Source of the DNA: Actinobacteria bacterium IMCC26207
Lineage (GTDB): Bacteria; Actinomycetota; Acidimicrobiia; Acidimicrobiales; Microtrichaceae
Assembly: GCA_001025035.1 (NCBI GenBank)
Contig: LCZK01000007.1
Coordinates: forward strand, 1 to 64,000
Length of the DNA stretch: 64,000 nt
Reading direction: 5' to 3'
Under the pieces are notes generated by a model that was not told the DNA's origin, ran no database searches, and saw nothing but the letters and a program-made list of their open reading frames with translations. This document shows, piece by piece, positions 35,577 through 45,300 of the stretch (position 1 is its first letter; each line of letters starts with the position of its first letter). Made by a program: the position numbers and the translations under genes.

Positions 35577-36257
35577 ATGACCACAAAAAGCGTTATTCCG
35601 CCCACTGTCCTTAGAGCTTTGACGAGTCGCCCAACCAAGCAACGCCACGTTGGCGCTAAGAAGATCTCACAGGTTGATCCGGCCATTCGGATTTCTGCTG
35701 CAGCAGACCCTGCGGTGTTAGTTGACGTTCATAGTGACCAGCGCCTGAGCTTGGCCCGCCTAGCGAAAGACACGGGTATGAGTCTGAGCAGCACCTGGGT
35801 GGTAACCGCTCTTGCGACTGGGTTCATTGAACTCGCACCGCAGGAGGTTGCGGACGAGCCGGCACCCGAAGTGGTCCCACACTGGAGCGACGTCGGTCGG
35901 AGATGGATCGAGGATTTCCCGCATCGCCTGCGACACGGACGTCCGACGCCTCGCTTTCACCGTCGCCATGGGGAAAGCGTCCCGCGAACTCCGACTCGCA
36001 GATCCGGGATGCGCGACCTGAATTGCCGGTTCACTAGCTTTCGCTCTCCTCGTTCGCGTTGGCCCCATCTGAGAGCCGCGCGTAGTAAGGGATGGCCTTC
36101 AGCCGGACCCAAGGCTTGTAGTGGATGTTCTGCAGCACGCATTCCAGTGGCGCAAGTCCGCGGATCAGGCTGCCGAGATGGTCTGCTTCCTGACCCGAGG
36201 TCTTGCCGACCAAGGTGCGCTGAATCTCCCGCACCTGCTCCGCCTTGGTCTGATTGA
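35577..36257 (+). CDS. Uncertain protein, probably frameshifted near its end
   Basis: From ATG 35577 the frame reads MTTKSVIPPTVLRALTSRPT, then a part with ordered hydrophobic spacing (RISAAADPAVLVDVHSDQRL, SLSSTWVVTALATGFIELAP) that could be a small helical DNA-binding or antitoxin-like domain. After about residue 110 this frame becomes Arg-rich and runs antisense into the end of the 1588-residue gene. The +1 frame from about 35900 reads SRIACDTDVRRLAFTVAMGK and stops at 36021, just before that gene, so the natural end may be 36021 with a frameshift or sequencing error. Family unknown. Confidence 0.3.
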   Translation: MTTKSVIPPTVLRALTSRPTKQRHVGAKKISQVDPAIRISAAADPAVLVDVHSDQRLSLARLAKDTGMSLSSTWVVTALATGFIELAPQEVADEPAPEVVPHWSDVGRRWIEDFPHRLRHGRPTPRFHRRHGESVPRTPTRRSGMRDLNCRFTSFRSPRSRWPHLRAARSKGWPSAGPKACSGCSAARIPVAQVRGSGCRDGLLPDPRSCRPRCAESPAPAPPWSD

Positions 36258-39200
36258 AGAAAACGCGCGTCGCGGTCGAGCCCGCGATCTGGTCGGGAAG
36301 ATCACGCGGGAACTGCGTGGCGATGACTACCCCGAGACCGAAGGCGCGACCCTCGCGCATGAGCGGTTCGAGGAAGGGAGAGTTCACTAAGCGCCATGCC
36401 TCGTCGAGGACCAGGAGGCGCTCCATCCGGTGCGGGTGCTCGCGCCGGATGAGGAAGCTGTAGAGGGCCATGAGGAAGAACTCGGCGACCGCATTCTTGA
36501 CCTGATCGCCCGGGAGTTGACTCAGCCGGATGACCGTCGGCGATGCGAGCAGGTCATTGAGGCTGTGCGCAGCGTCGCCTTCGCTGAACAACCCAAGATC
36601 GAAGACTGGCGAGAGACGGCCGAGGAGTGTGTTGGCTTTCTCGCGTACCAAGACATCGCGGATCGCCTCGAACGGCAGGTACTTCTGCTCGGGGGTCGGT
36701 ACGAACGGCTTCGTCCCGATGCCATTGATCGCGTACGTCTCCTTCATCGCCTCACGAAGCTGGTAGGCCTGCTGGTCGCCGAGGTTGTAGATGCGCTGCA
36801 ACATGCCCGCGAGTTCGTGCATGTGCGCGGTGGGGTTCGCTCGCCCACTCTGCGGGTCGATCGGCGGGACCATCGGGTTGAACGGGAGGCTCCCATAGCT
36901 GGCGTCGTGGACGGCAAAGCCCTCTGCGGCGGCGTAATCGGCCTTCGAGTAGTCGTCCTTGAAGTCGAGAATCAGGGCCGGGAGTTCTGGCATGAACTCG
37001 TGCAAGATCGCTTTGGTCGCCTGCGTCTTGCCGCTCCCGGTCTCACCGGAGATCGAGATGTGCGGATTGCTCAGCGCCTGGTCGGGGTTCTGCGGGTCGA
37101 ACCACACCTCACGCTGCGCTCCATATGTTGCGGCCGCCATGCCGAGAAGCACACGAGGACGATTCTCGCCCGTTGGTGTGGTGTCGGTCGCCGCCGGCTT
37201 CGCTCCCGCGTGCGTCGGCGTTCCGGCATCAGGCGTCGCCGCCGCCGCCGCCGTTCCACCGCCGTCAGGTCCCGGCTCCTTCGGGTTATTCGATCCGCTT
37301 CCTCCGCTGGGCTCTTCACCGTCGGGCGGCTCAGGCGTCTCGGGGGCTTCCGGCGGCGTCAGCGCTTCCTCGAGTCCGGGAACGCCATCCTCGTTGAGAT
37401 GGAGCAGCGACACAGCTATTGGAGGCTGGTCTCCATCCGCGGCGTGAACCTCACGCGAGACTTCGAGACTTGCGGCCGCGACACCGAGTTGCACATCGAT
37501 CAGTGCACAACGGATGTCGACGTCAGCGCCCTCGTCGAACAGTTTGCGGGAACGCTCGGCCCAGCGCTTCTTCATCTCGCTGGAGTACGACGCCTTTGAG
37601 AGTTCACGGTAGAGGTGCTCGCGAATGATCTCGCGGCGCGATGGAGTCAGCAACAGGTCCGGTGTCGTCACGTCGAAGACGCGCCGCAGGATGCGGTAGG
37701 TCGATAGCAACTGGTTGATGGCGGGACCGGAGACTTCGCCACTGACAACGGCGTACTCGGCGGACACATCCTGGCGCGCCTTGACCTCCACGACGGTCAC
37801 GGTGAAGCCGTCATCGCCACCGTCGATGACGAGAAGATCAGACCGAGAGTTGTCACGGTCCTCGTTGAGATGCAGCCACCGCCGTGCTTGTTCGTCGTCA
37901 AGGCTCAGGATGATGCGATCGACGCCAGGCGGCGTCGTCGCCTTGAGCGCCTGAACCGCGACCATCAGGCCGAGAACACCCTTGACTTGGGCGTGCACGA
38001 TCTCGCCCGTCTTGGCCGACGGACGCAGCACCAATAGGCCGGTGTCGAGCAACTCACTCAGCGACGCAAGGAGCGTGTCGAGCATCTCGTCCTTCACGGC
38101 GGTGTTGAACTGCCGAACGACGTCGCGCAAGCTGCGACGGAAGGCATCCGGCGTGCGGGCAAAGGCCGCCACGTCGCGGGTGCCTTCGCGGTCGGTCAGG
38201 ACACGAAGGCCACCGAGATCGAGATCGCGGTCGACATGACCGTCCACCACCACGTACCACGGCACATGCTGAGCACCGTCGCGGAACCGCTGCTGCAACT
38301 CCTCGTTCTGATGAATCGTCTGGTAGGAGACGATGCTCGAACCGACAGCAAGACGGGCGAACGAGCTGTAGTCAGCGAGGATTCCGCCCAACTCGGGCTC
38401 AAGATCAAGCGTGTCGTTGCTTATGTGGTACGCCAGGCGCCGCCGGTTGGCGAGCGGCTGAATCTTCTGAAGGAGACCGCCAGCACTCGCAGAGATGCGC
38501 TTAGTTTGGTCAAACACGACGTAGATGTGCGCCATGAGCCCATCCGGTGGCGCAAGGTCGAGCGGCCCGACTGCCAGCGTCTCGAACGTGAAGCGGCGGT
38601 CAAGGTGATCGCCGAAGCGCTGCTGAACGCGTCGCTCCTCGTCGGCAGAGAGATTCAATTCGGCACCGTTGGTGTGACCGCGCCGCAGAACGCTTATGTG
38701 AGCGCCACGCAAGCGCACGGGCGCCGTCTCGGCGAGATCACACGCCATTGAGAGGAACGCGCCGGCGTCGGGTGGATCGAGCAGCGCGACGCGTAGACCT
38801 TCGGCCGCCGCGGGGTGCATGGCGATGAATGCTTCCACGAGTCGCCGAATAGGGCGCACTCCGTCCTTGGGATCGCGTGCGGTCGCCCGCTCGCTGAAGT
38901 GGGGCAGTCCGCCGAACTTGCCGGAGAACGGCAGGCTCAGTGGAGCCGTCTCCCCGACTAGCCGCGGTACACCGAGCGAGGCGAGGAAGAGCGGTACTCC
39001 TCCGGTGTCAAACTCCGAGCGGACGAGAGCGCGATCGCGTTCGTCGAGGGTGTCGCGCTGTTCGGTGATGACGCGGGCGTACTCGACGTAATGCCAGAGC
39101 AAAAGCGGGTGCAGCGGCGTCATGAGAGCGATGAGAGCGTCATCGCTCTGCAGGAAGACCGTGTCGATGAGCATGATGAGTTCAGCAAGTGCCCGAGCGT

Positions 39201-40800
39201 CGTCGCCGTACCGCTGGTGCAGCGCGCTGTACGCCTGCGCCGTCTTAGCGATGAGAACCTGGTACGTCTCGACAACACGCCGGACGAGCGCGCCCGTGGC
39301 CGGTGCGGCCGTGACGGGCAGCGGCGCGATGCACAATTCCCGCACATGTGGGAGCAGTGCCTTGCGTGCCGCATCGAAGTCGTTGAACGCAGTGCGGGTC
39401 GCTTCGAACTCGGTCGAATCCGACGCAAACGCGTCGATGAGCTTGCGGATCTTGACTGCACCCCACGCGATCACGACCTCCGATGACTGCTGGAAGTTGC
39501 GCACCATCTCGACGATGTCGTCGCCATGGGCCGTGATGAGACCGCCGTACTTGCTCTCGTCGACGACACGGCCAACCAGGTTGAGGACGTCAGTCTTGAT
39601 CTCCTCATCGATCTCGGTTCCGCTCGGCAGTGCGACCTTCACCGACAGCGGACGAACCGTGTCGCCGAGCTTGTCATTCTCGTCGAGGTCCTGGAGTTCG
39701 TTGCGCAGCGCCGTCATGGCGCCATCGAGCGCACTGGTGGACGTATCTCCACCACCACCGCCGTCGTCGCCACCCCCGTCGCCGTCAGCGTCGGCATCGC
39801 CGTTGCCCTCCGGGGGAGACGGCTGAAGCAGGACGTCAACAGCCAGCGCGGTCAAGTTCTTGGGCGGCGGTGGCTTGGCGTCCCCGCCGCCGCCATCACC
39901 GTCATCCTCGTCACCCTTCTTCTTGGACTTCGGCTTGGCGCTCTTCACCTTCAGCAACTGTCGGGCATCGGCAGCCGTGAGGCATAGCTGTCCGCCGCGG
40001 CGGTACTCCTGAAGATCGCGCAGGTGCTGGCGCAACTCGGCGCGGCGATCCACGTCGGATTCCTCAGCTAGCGCTTTGTCGACCTTGTTGCGATCCTCCT
40101 CACTGAAGTTGGCGAGGCGCTGCGCGAGCGTGCGGTTCTCATCGCGACGGGCTTGCAACTGCTTCTCAGCGGGACCGTCGAAGAAGGCTGCGTCAGGCAG
40201 GAGGCCGAGCCGATTGATCTGCACCGCAGACTGCGACTTGGCGTCCTCGGCGCTCAGCCCTTCGAGCGCGAGGTAGTAGTCCACGAGGTCGAAGAACGAG
40301 ATCTGGTCGTCCTTACCGATAATCGTCCACCACCGCGGCAGAACGTCGTTGACCTCATCGAAGTGTGCGATGGCGCGGTCTACGAGCAAGCTGCGCAGAT
40401 GCGCAGGCCCGATGAGCCGAAACTCCTCGAGCGAGGTGAGTTTGGCAGCGTCCGATTCGGTGATGACAACAACAAGTGCCTCGAGACCCACCTCATTGCG
40501 CCATCGCTCGGCATCCTCGACCTCAGTACTGAAGACCTCTGTCGGGATGCCGGCGGCGACCGCTGCCGGCGAGGCATCAGCGTTCAAATATGCGATACGG
40601 AGATCGACACCCTCGTCGCGCAACGCCTGCAAGCGCACGAAAACGGCGTCAGGGTCGAGGTAGATGTCACGCACGAGCACGCCGGGAATCCCCTGCGCCT
40701 CCCGGACAGCGCTGATGAGAAGTTCGGCCATGAGCGTCGCATCGGGGCGCGTCTTGTCGCTGCCCGATGATGAGCCCGTGGTGACAGCCTTAGCCGCCAT
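36034..40800 (-). CDS. DptH-like HerA/FtsK motor with PD-(D/E)XK nuclease site
   Basis: This 1588-residue protein is the last gene of the operon. Residues 1-280 are a predicted recognition part (VRDIYLDPDAVFVRLQALRD). Acidic Gly/Asp-rich linkers lie near 285-370 and 1160-1235. A restriction-nuclease-like site lies near 985-1010 (RSDLLVID then VTVVEVKAR, lysine about 1007). The C-terminal motor has Walker A GETGSGKTQATKAIL (lysine about 1258), LILDFKDDYSKADY, Walker B RLLVLDEAWRLV near 1465, and GLGVVIATQFPRDLPDQI with GSTATRVFFNQ. The layout and these phrases resemble DptH of the phosphorothioate-dependent DptFGH restriction system, but no dnd genes are present. It likely translocates along and cuts DNA in a defence setting. 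ATG overlaps the previous stop by one base. Confidence 0.75.
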   Translation of the reverse strand: MAAKAVTTGSSSGSDKTRPDATLMAELLISAVREAQGIPGVLVRDIYLDPDAVFVRLQALRDEGVDLRIAYLNADASPAAVAAGIPTEVFSTEVEDAERWRNEVGLEALVVVITESDAAKLTSLEEFRLIGPAHLRSLLVDRAIAHFDEVNDVLPRWWTIIGKDDQISFFDLVDYYLALEGLSAEDAKSQSAVQINRLGLLPDAAFFDGPAEKQLQARRDENRTLAQRLANFSEEDRNKVDKALAEESDVDRRAELRQHLRDLQEYRRGGQLCLTAADARQLLKVKSAKPKSKKKGDEDDGDGGGGDAKPPPPKNLTALAVDVLLQPSPPEGNGDADADGDGGGDDGGGGGDTSTSALDGAMTALRNELQDLDENDKLGDTVRPLSVKVALPSGTEIDEEIKTDVLNLVGRVVDESKYGGLITAHGDDIVEMVRNFQQSSEVVIAWGAVKIRKLIDAFASDSTEFEATRTAFNDFDAARKALLPHVRELCIAPLPVTAAPATGALVRRVVETYQVLIAKTAQAYSALHQRYGDDARALAELIMLIDTVFLQSDDALIALMTPLHPLLLWHYVEYARVITEQRDTLDERDRALVRSEFDTGGVPLFLASLGVPRLVGETAPLSLPFSGKFGGLPHFSERATARDPKDGVRPIRRLVEAFIAMHPAAAEGLRVALLDPPDAGAFLSMACDLAETAPVRLRGAHISVLRRGHTNGAELNLSADEERRVQQRFGDHLDRRFTFETLAVGPLDLAPPDGLMAHIYVVFDQTKRISASAGGLLQKIQPLANRRRLAYHISNDTLDLEPELGGILADYSSFARLAVGSSIVSYQTIHQNEELQQRFRDGAQHVPWYVVVDGHVDRDLDLGGLRVLTDREGTRDVAAFARTPDAFRRSLRDVVRQFNTAVKDEMLDTLLASLSELLDTGLLVLRPSAKTGEIVHAQVKGVLGLMVAVQALKATTPPGVDRIILSLDDEQARRWLHLNEDRDNSRSDLLVIDGGDDGFTVTVVEVKARQDVSAEYAVVSGEVSGPAINQLLSTYRILRRVFDVTTPDLLLTPSRREIIREHLYRELSKASYSSEMKKRWAERSRKLFDEGADVDIRCALIDVQLGVAAASLEVSREVHAADGDQPPIAVSLLHLNEDGVPGLEEALTPPEAPETPEPPDGEEPSGGSGSNNPKEPGPDGGGTAAAAATPDAGTPTHAGAKPAATDTTPTGENRPRVLLGMAAATYGAQREVWFDPQNPDQALSNPHISISGETGSGKTQATKAILHEFMPELPALILDFKDDYSKADYAAAEGFAVHDASYGSLPFNPMVPPIDPQSGRANPTAHMHELAGMLQRIYNLGDQQAYQLREAMKETYAINGIGTKPFVPTPEQKYLPFEAIRDVLVREKANTLLGRLSPVFDLGLFSEGDAAHSLNDLLASPTVIRLSQLPGDQVKNAVAEFFLMALYSFLIRREHPHRMERLLVLDEAWRLVNSPFLEPLMREGRAFGLGVVIATQFPRDLPDQIAGSTATRVFFNQTKAEQVREIQRTLVGKTSGQEADHLGSLIRGLAPLECVLQNIHYKPWVRLKAIPYYARLSDGANANEESES

Positions 40801-42359
40801 CAGGCACCCCCGTTGTCGGTCGTGACCACCGTGCGGCCATCGGCATACGACTTCGCGAAACCGATCTCGACAAGGAGGTCCTTGAAGGCGAGAAGGTTTG
40901 CGCGGAGGTCGTTCTCGTTCACCGAGACAGTCCGCTGCATCAGGGCACCTCGTCGGAGGTCGTTGTTGCGGATGACGTCGAAGTCAACTCGTCGGCCGAC
41001 GACAATGCCGAACGATTCCCGGATGCGGTCCAGGAAGTCGTCGAAGTCCATAGGGTCTCCGGGCCTCACCGTCGACGCGACGAGTACCTCAGCGAACTCG
41101 GCGTTGGCGCCATAACGCTTGTGCTCCTTGCCGCCGCGCCCGCGGTCGTCGTACGGCAAGAGGTATCCGCTGCGCCGCCCGAGCGCGAGCAGTGCGTGCC
41201 ACGGGAAGCCCTTGACGGACTTCGGACCGACAAAGGAGTAGCCGGTCTTCCAGAACGCCTCGGCCAGTGCATCACCTGGGTCCATTCCGACGAGGTGGTC
41301 GGCGTACTCGGCGCGGATGCGGTCGTTGTCCGGTGTCTCTGGAAGCGAGTCGAGGTACTCCCCGACCTTCTCCTTACCCTTGACGGTCGAGACCTCGCGG
41401 ACGTGCTCGCGAATGCGATACAGCGTCAGTTGCGCGATGGCCCGGAAGCCGCCCTGAAGCGACGCGGCAGAGGCCTCGCGCAGCGATCGCTTCCTGCCGT
41501 CAAAGAGGTCGAGCAGGATCGGCGGGCGGATGCCCTCGCCATCGGGGAGGACATCGCCGCATCGCCGGATCATGTGAACGTGGATGGCGAAGCATCCGAA
41601 GAGCATCATTCGCCGCAGTGCAGTGAGCTTTGCGCCGTAGTCGTCCTCGTACTCTGCGAGTTGATCGAACCGGGCTCGCAGCTCGCGCAGGGTCGGCGAT
41701 GTGAGCAGGCCAGTTGCGTCCACCGCGAGAAGGGCCGCCACACGCTCGGACCGAATCAATGCGGCGCCAGTCAGAGTGGCGTTGCGCTCCTCGCCTAGGT
41801 CCAGCATCGGCCAGCCAATCATCGTCCACGGGTCGGCATCCTCACCGAGCAGTTCCCGAACGAGAGCAGCGCCAGGCGCGGGACGCATTCCCTCACCTGC
41901 GGTGAGAAGGGCGGCGAGCAGATCGCCCGAGCCGTTGTCGGAGATGTCACCGGTGATCATGCGCCGGTGCGAGAGCGTGAACGACGACGCCTGATTCGTC
42001 TCGAACACGGCACCGTCAGCGCCGAGCGTGTCCTTGGCGAGCGAGCGGAAGGCGGTGAGGTTCTCATCGCTCGGCTCGTTGCCGTACGCGTCCCGGAAGC
42101 GGTCCGGGTAGTCAGCCAGAATGGCGGAGTTGGGATTTCGCTCCTCCATGTAACCGGCCTTCTGCTTCTTGACGTACTGACGAAGCACGCGAGCGAGGGG
42201 AGTGTGGTCGGTGCTCGTGCCCACGAGGCGACGCGCCATGCCGTTGGCGACGTGCACCGGCTTCATGGACGAGTTGGTCGGCAGGAAGCCGAAGTCCTCA
42301 TCGTAGATGCGCCGGAGCAGCGCATCTGGGCTCTCGAACTCTTCTTCGGCCGCGCTCAC
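40800..42359 (-). CDS. DptG-like accessory protein of the defence operon
   Basis: This 519-residue protein starts at a GTG that overlaps the upstream stop by four bases (GTGA). It is mostly helical with no enzyme motif that I can see. The C-terminal ~130 residues (WHALLALGRRSGYLLPYDDR, FAEVLVASTVRPGD, FDDFLDRIRESFGIVVGRR, FDVIRNNDLRRGALMQRT) look like a winged-helix domain, as at the end of DptG-type proteins. Placement between the ATPase gene and the HerA gene equals dptF-dptG-dptH order. Assignment rests mainly on context and on this C-terminal pattern. Confidence 0.55.
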   Translation of the reverse strand: MSAAEEEFESPDALLRRIYDEDFGFLPTNSSMKPVHVANGMARRLVGTSTDHTPLARVLRQYVKKQKAGYMEERNPNSAILADYPDRFRDAYGNEPSDENLTAFRSLAKDTLGADGAVFETNQASSFTLSHRRMITGDISDNGSGDLLAALLTAGEGMRPAPGAALVRELLGEDADPWTMIGWPMLDLGEERNATLTGAALIRSERVAALLAVDATGLLTSPTLRELRARFDQLAEYEDDYGAKLTALRRMMLFGCFAIHVHMIRRCGDVLPDGEGIRPPILLDLFDGRKRSLREASAASLQGGFRAIAQLTLYRIREHVREVSTVKGKEKVGEYLDSLPETPDNDRIRAEYADHLVGMDPGDALAEAFWKTGYSFVGPKSVKGFPWHALLALGRRSGYLLPYDDRGRGGKEHKRYGANAEFAEVLVASTVRPGDPMDFDDFLDRIRESFGIVVGRRVDFDVIRNNDLRRGALMQRTVSVNENDLRANLLAFKDLLVEIGFAKSYADGRTVVTTDNGGA

Positions 42360-45300
42360 AGCTGGTACCTCGGGGGATCGCGGCGGACCTGCAATTTCGT
42401 CCGCAGATTGTTGTCGACGTTGCGGATCTCCAGATCCGACAAAGGTTTGGCCTCATGGAAGAGCCGGTGGAGTTCATCGACGAAGCGCGTCACCTTGCGG
42501 GCGACACTTCGCGACCAGGTCGAGCGGCCGAGCCCGACCGCCGACTCCCGCAGCGTCAGGTAGAGCTCGCGATCGATGAGAAGTCGGGTCTCGTGGCCGG
42601 TGTGCTCCGATGTCCGCAGTGCGAACTGCGTGACGCGGCGTAGGTCGTCGTCCAGCCACGCTGTCACCCACGGTGCATGCGATGGCCCTTCAACCTCCAT
42701 GCCGTCAGCGGGTTCGTAGTACATGGCTACGAAGGCGGCTGGCGCCTGCACGTCGTATCGATGGCACTGCCAGAGCGTCAGACGGTTGTCGTCGTCCTTC
42801 TTAGAGTCGGGCTCGTAGAAGCGGTTCACAGCGAGCACCATGTCGCGCACGAGTTGTGCATCGCCCTGGAGGCCGTTCTCCAGCACGCGATCGAACTGCT
42901 CTTCGTCGCGCGGAAGGGCGCGCAGGAGTTCAGCACCCGCGACGTGCTCAAAGAAGAAGCGGCGCTTGGCCATCTTGAAGCAGCGATCGCGATCTTCCTC
43001 GGGACAACTCGCAGCTCCGACAGGCACGTCGTCGGGATCGAGCCAGTCGTTGCGGTCTGTCGTGCCACGCCACAGTTCTTCGTCGTACACGGGGTGTGTG
43101 ACACGCGCAGGGTCGAACGCCCGCGACACCAGTTCGAACAACGGACCCTCGCCGCCCTCGAACGCGAGGTTGGCGTAGAGGTAGCGGTCGTCCTTCTGGC
43201 TGAGCAGGCGGCCCGTGGAGTCGGTGCCGCCGGTGATCAGGAACGCAATGTACCCCATCAACTGGCGCATCGTTGTGTGCTGCCCCCGCCGCGCTGCCTG
43301 TTCCAAGAGGTCGGCGAGGCGCTGCTGCACCCGCTCCGTGCGCAGCCGTGCCACGTTGGCAGTGGCGGGGTCGGGAGCATCGAGGTCTGAGACGAAGCGA
43401 TCATCGGTCAAGCGGTCAACGGCTGCAATCGTCACGCGTGGTGCAAGGACATCGCGCAGATTGAGGTCGACGACCGATACGCGCCCGCGTTCGGTGTCGG
43501 GTGCGGAGCCGTAATACACGGCCTCCTGCACCTGGCGCACCGCTTCGTCAACGGGCTCGAAGCCCGCCTGACGTGCGACGTGACGCAGTTCGAAGAGTGG
43601 CCACTCGTTGATGGCGAGGACGAAGGCCCGCTTGTTGTTCTCGCACGATCTCCATGCTTCGAGAACCGTACTGTAGCTCTCCGCGTTGGCGTCGGTGATG
43701 ACGACTGCGTTGAACTCACCTTCGAGGCGCTCGCGCAGCCGCTGGATGAGGAACGTCTTGCCGTCACCGGGGTTACCCGTGATGATGATCTGCCGGCCTT
43801 CGCCCGCAGCGCCGATAATGAAGTCGTCGAGGCCCATGTCGACGTGAATCCATTCCAACTCTTCAAGCGTGAGCTTGTCGGCGTAGCTGTTTCGGTTGCG
43901 GTAGAGCCGCTCGACGAAGCTGATCGGACCGGTGCTATTACTCACGCGCAGCGTCGTCTCAGCAATTAGTGCCGACTGGTCGTCGGCGAAGTGCGACGCG
44001 GCGTACGCCGACCCCGATAGGTCGCTGCTCACGCGGCTCAACAGTTGGTCATCGCGACGCACGGTGCGCAACTTGGTCAGGAAGTCGGTGCGGTCGAGTC
44101 GCGGGGCTAGCCATCGCTGCGCCCAATAGGCCGCGATGGCGGAGGTCGTCTTGTGGCCACCGGCCACGGGAAGGACGTACCTCGGCCGGCGGGTAAGGCC
44201 GAGCATCACGTCATCCACGTTGGTCACGAGCGGTACGGCGTAGAGCAGGCGAGGCGAATGATGCCGCAGGTACTCGTCGGGCGCGAGGCCGAGGGCGTCG
44301 AGACCGAGCCGCAGCGATCGCAGCTTCGGACTCATGCCCTCACCGAAGAGGTTGTTGACGAGGCGCCGCTTACCATTTGCAAGTCGTGCAGCTGCGGCGA
44401 GTGTTTCGGTCGTGTCGGACGCGAACTGCACCGTGCCGAAGCTGTCGGTTGACCCGACCCGCCGGTAGCGAATATCGGCTCCGGGAGCGGTGTCACCACC
44501 AACGATGTTGCCCGGGATGCGGACGCGGTTGTATTGCGCGCTTCCGAGGGCGTAGAGGCTAGACGTCGTCAGGACGGAGAGCGATGGCGTGCGAACGATA
44601 GGCCGCCCAGCCATGCCCGACGCGATCAGACTCACCTTGCCGTCGTAGCGCTTGCGCACATCGGCGACGACCTGGGGCGAGGCCATGAGCATGGCGACCA
44701 ACTTGCCGCCGAGCAACTGCGAGTACGGGGCTACAGCGCCACATGTGATGATCTCCATCACGTTCTCTGCGATCGCCTGCTGCTTGATACGGCGCAGCAC
44801 GATCTCAACGGCGCGGCGCCCGTCTTCGGTCCAGAGAAGTTCGCGGAGCGCCAGCGGGTCTTCGTCGATGCCGGCACGCTCAAACACGGCGATCGCACGG
44901 AGCGAGTCCGCGAGGTTTGCGGCACGCTTGCGCCGGTACAACTGCGTGCGAGCGACCTTGACCCACTCAACATCCTCGGCGTTGCCCGCCGCCACCTTGT
45001 TGTGAGCATCGCGAATCAACTCGTACTCGGCGGTGCGCTCGTCGCCAGCTTCGTGAAGGGCGACCTTGCGAGCGGCGTCCGCCTTGGCCTCGACCGTTTC
45101 GAGGTAACGAACCTTCTCGTCGGCGGAGAGCTTGCTCAGCGCGAAATCACGCGCAAACACCTTCGTCACCTGCTCGCGAGCGAAGGCAACGAGATGCCGG
45201 GCGATCTTGCGGTGCTCCGCAGGCGACGCCGAGTCGAGTCGCTTGCCAAGCGAGCGAACGGACCACCCCAACGCGTCATCCCGCTGGTTGAGCCCGAGGA

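Noticed and set aside
36430..37599. Large plus-strand open frame opposite the HerA-like gene
   Set aside because: Antisense to conserved Walker A, Walker B and nuclease motifs; high GC keeps the frame open.
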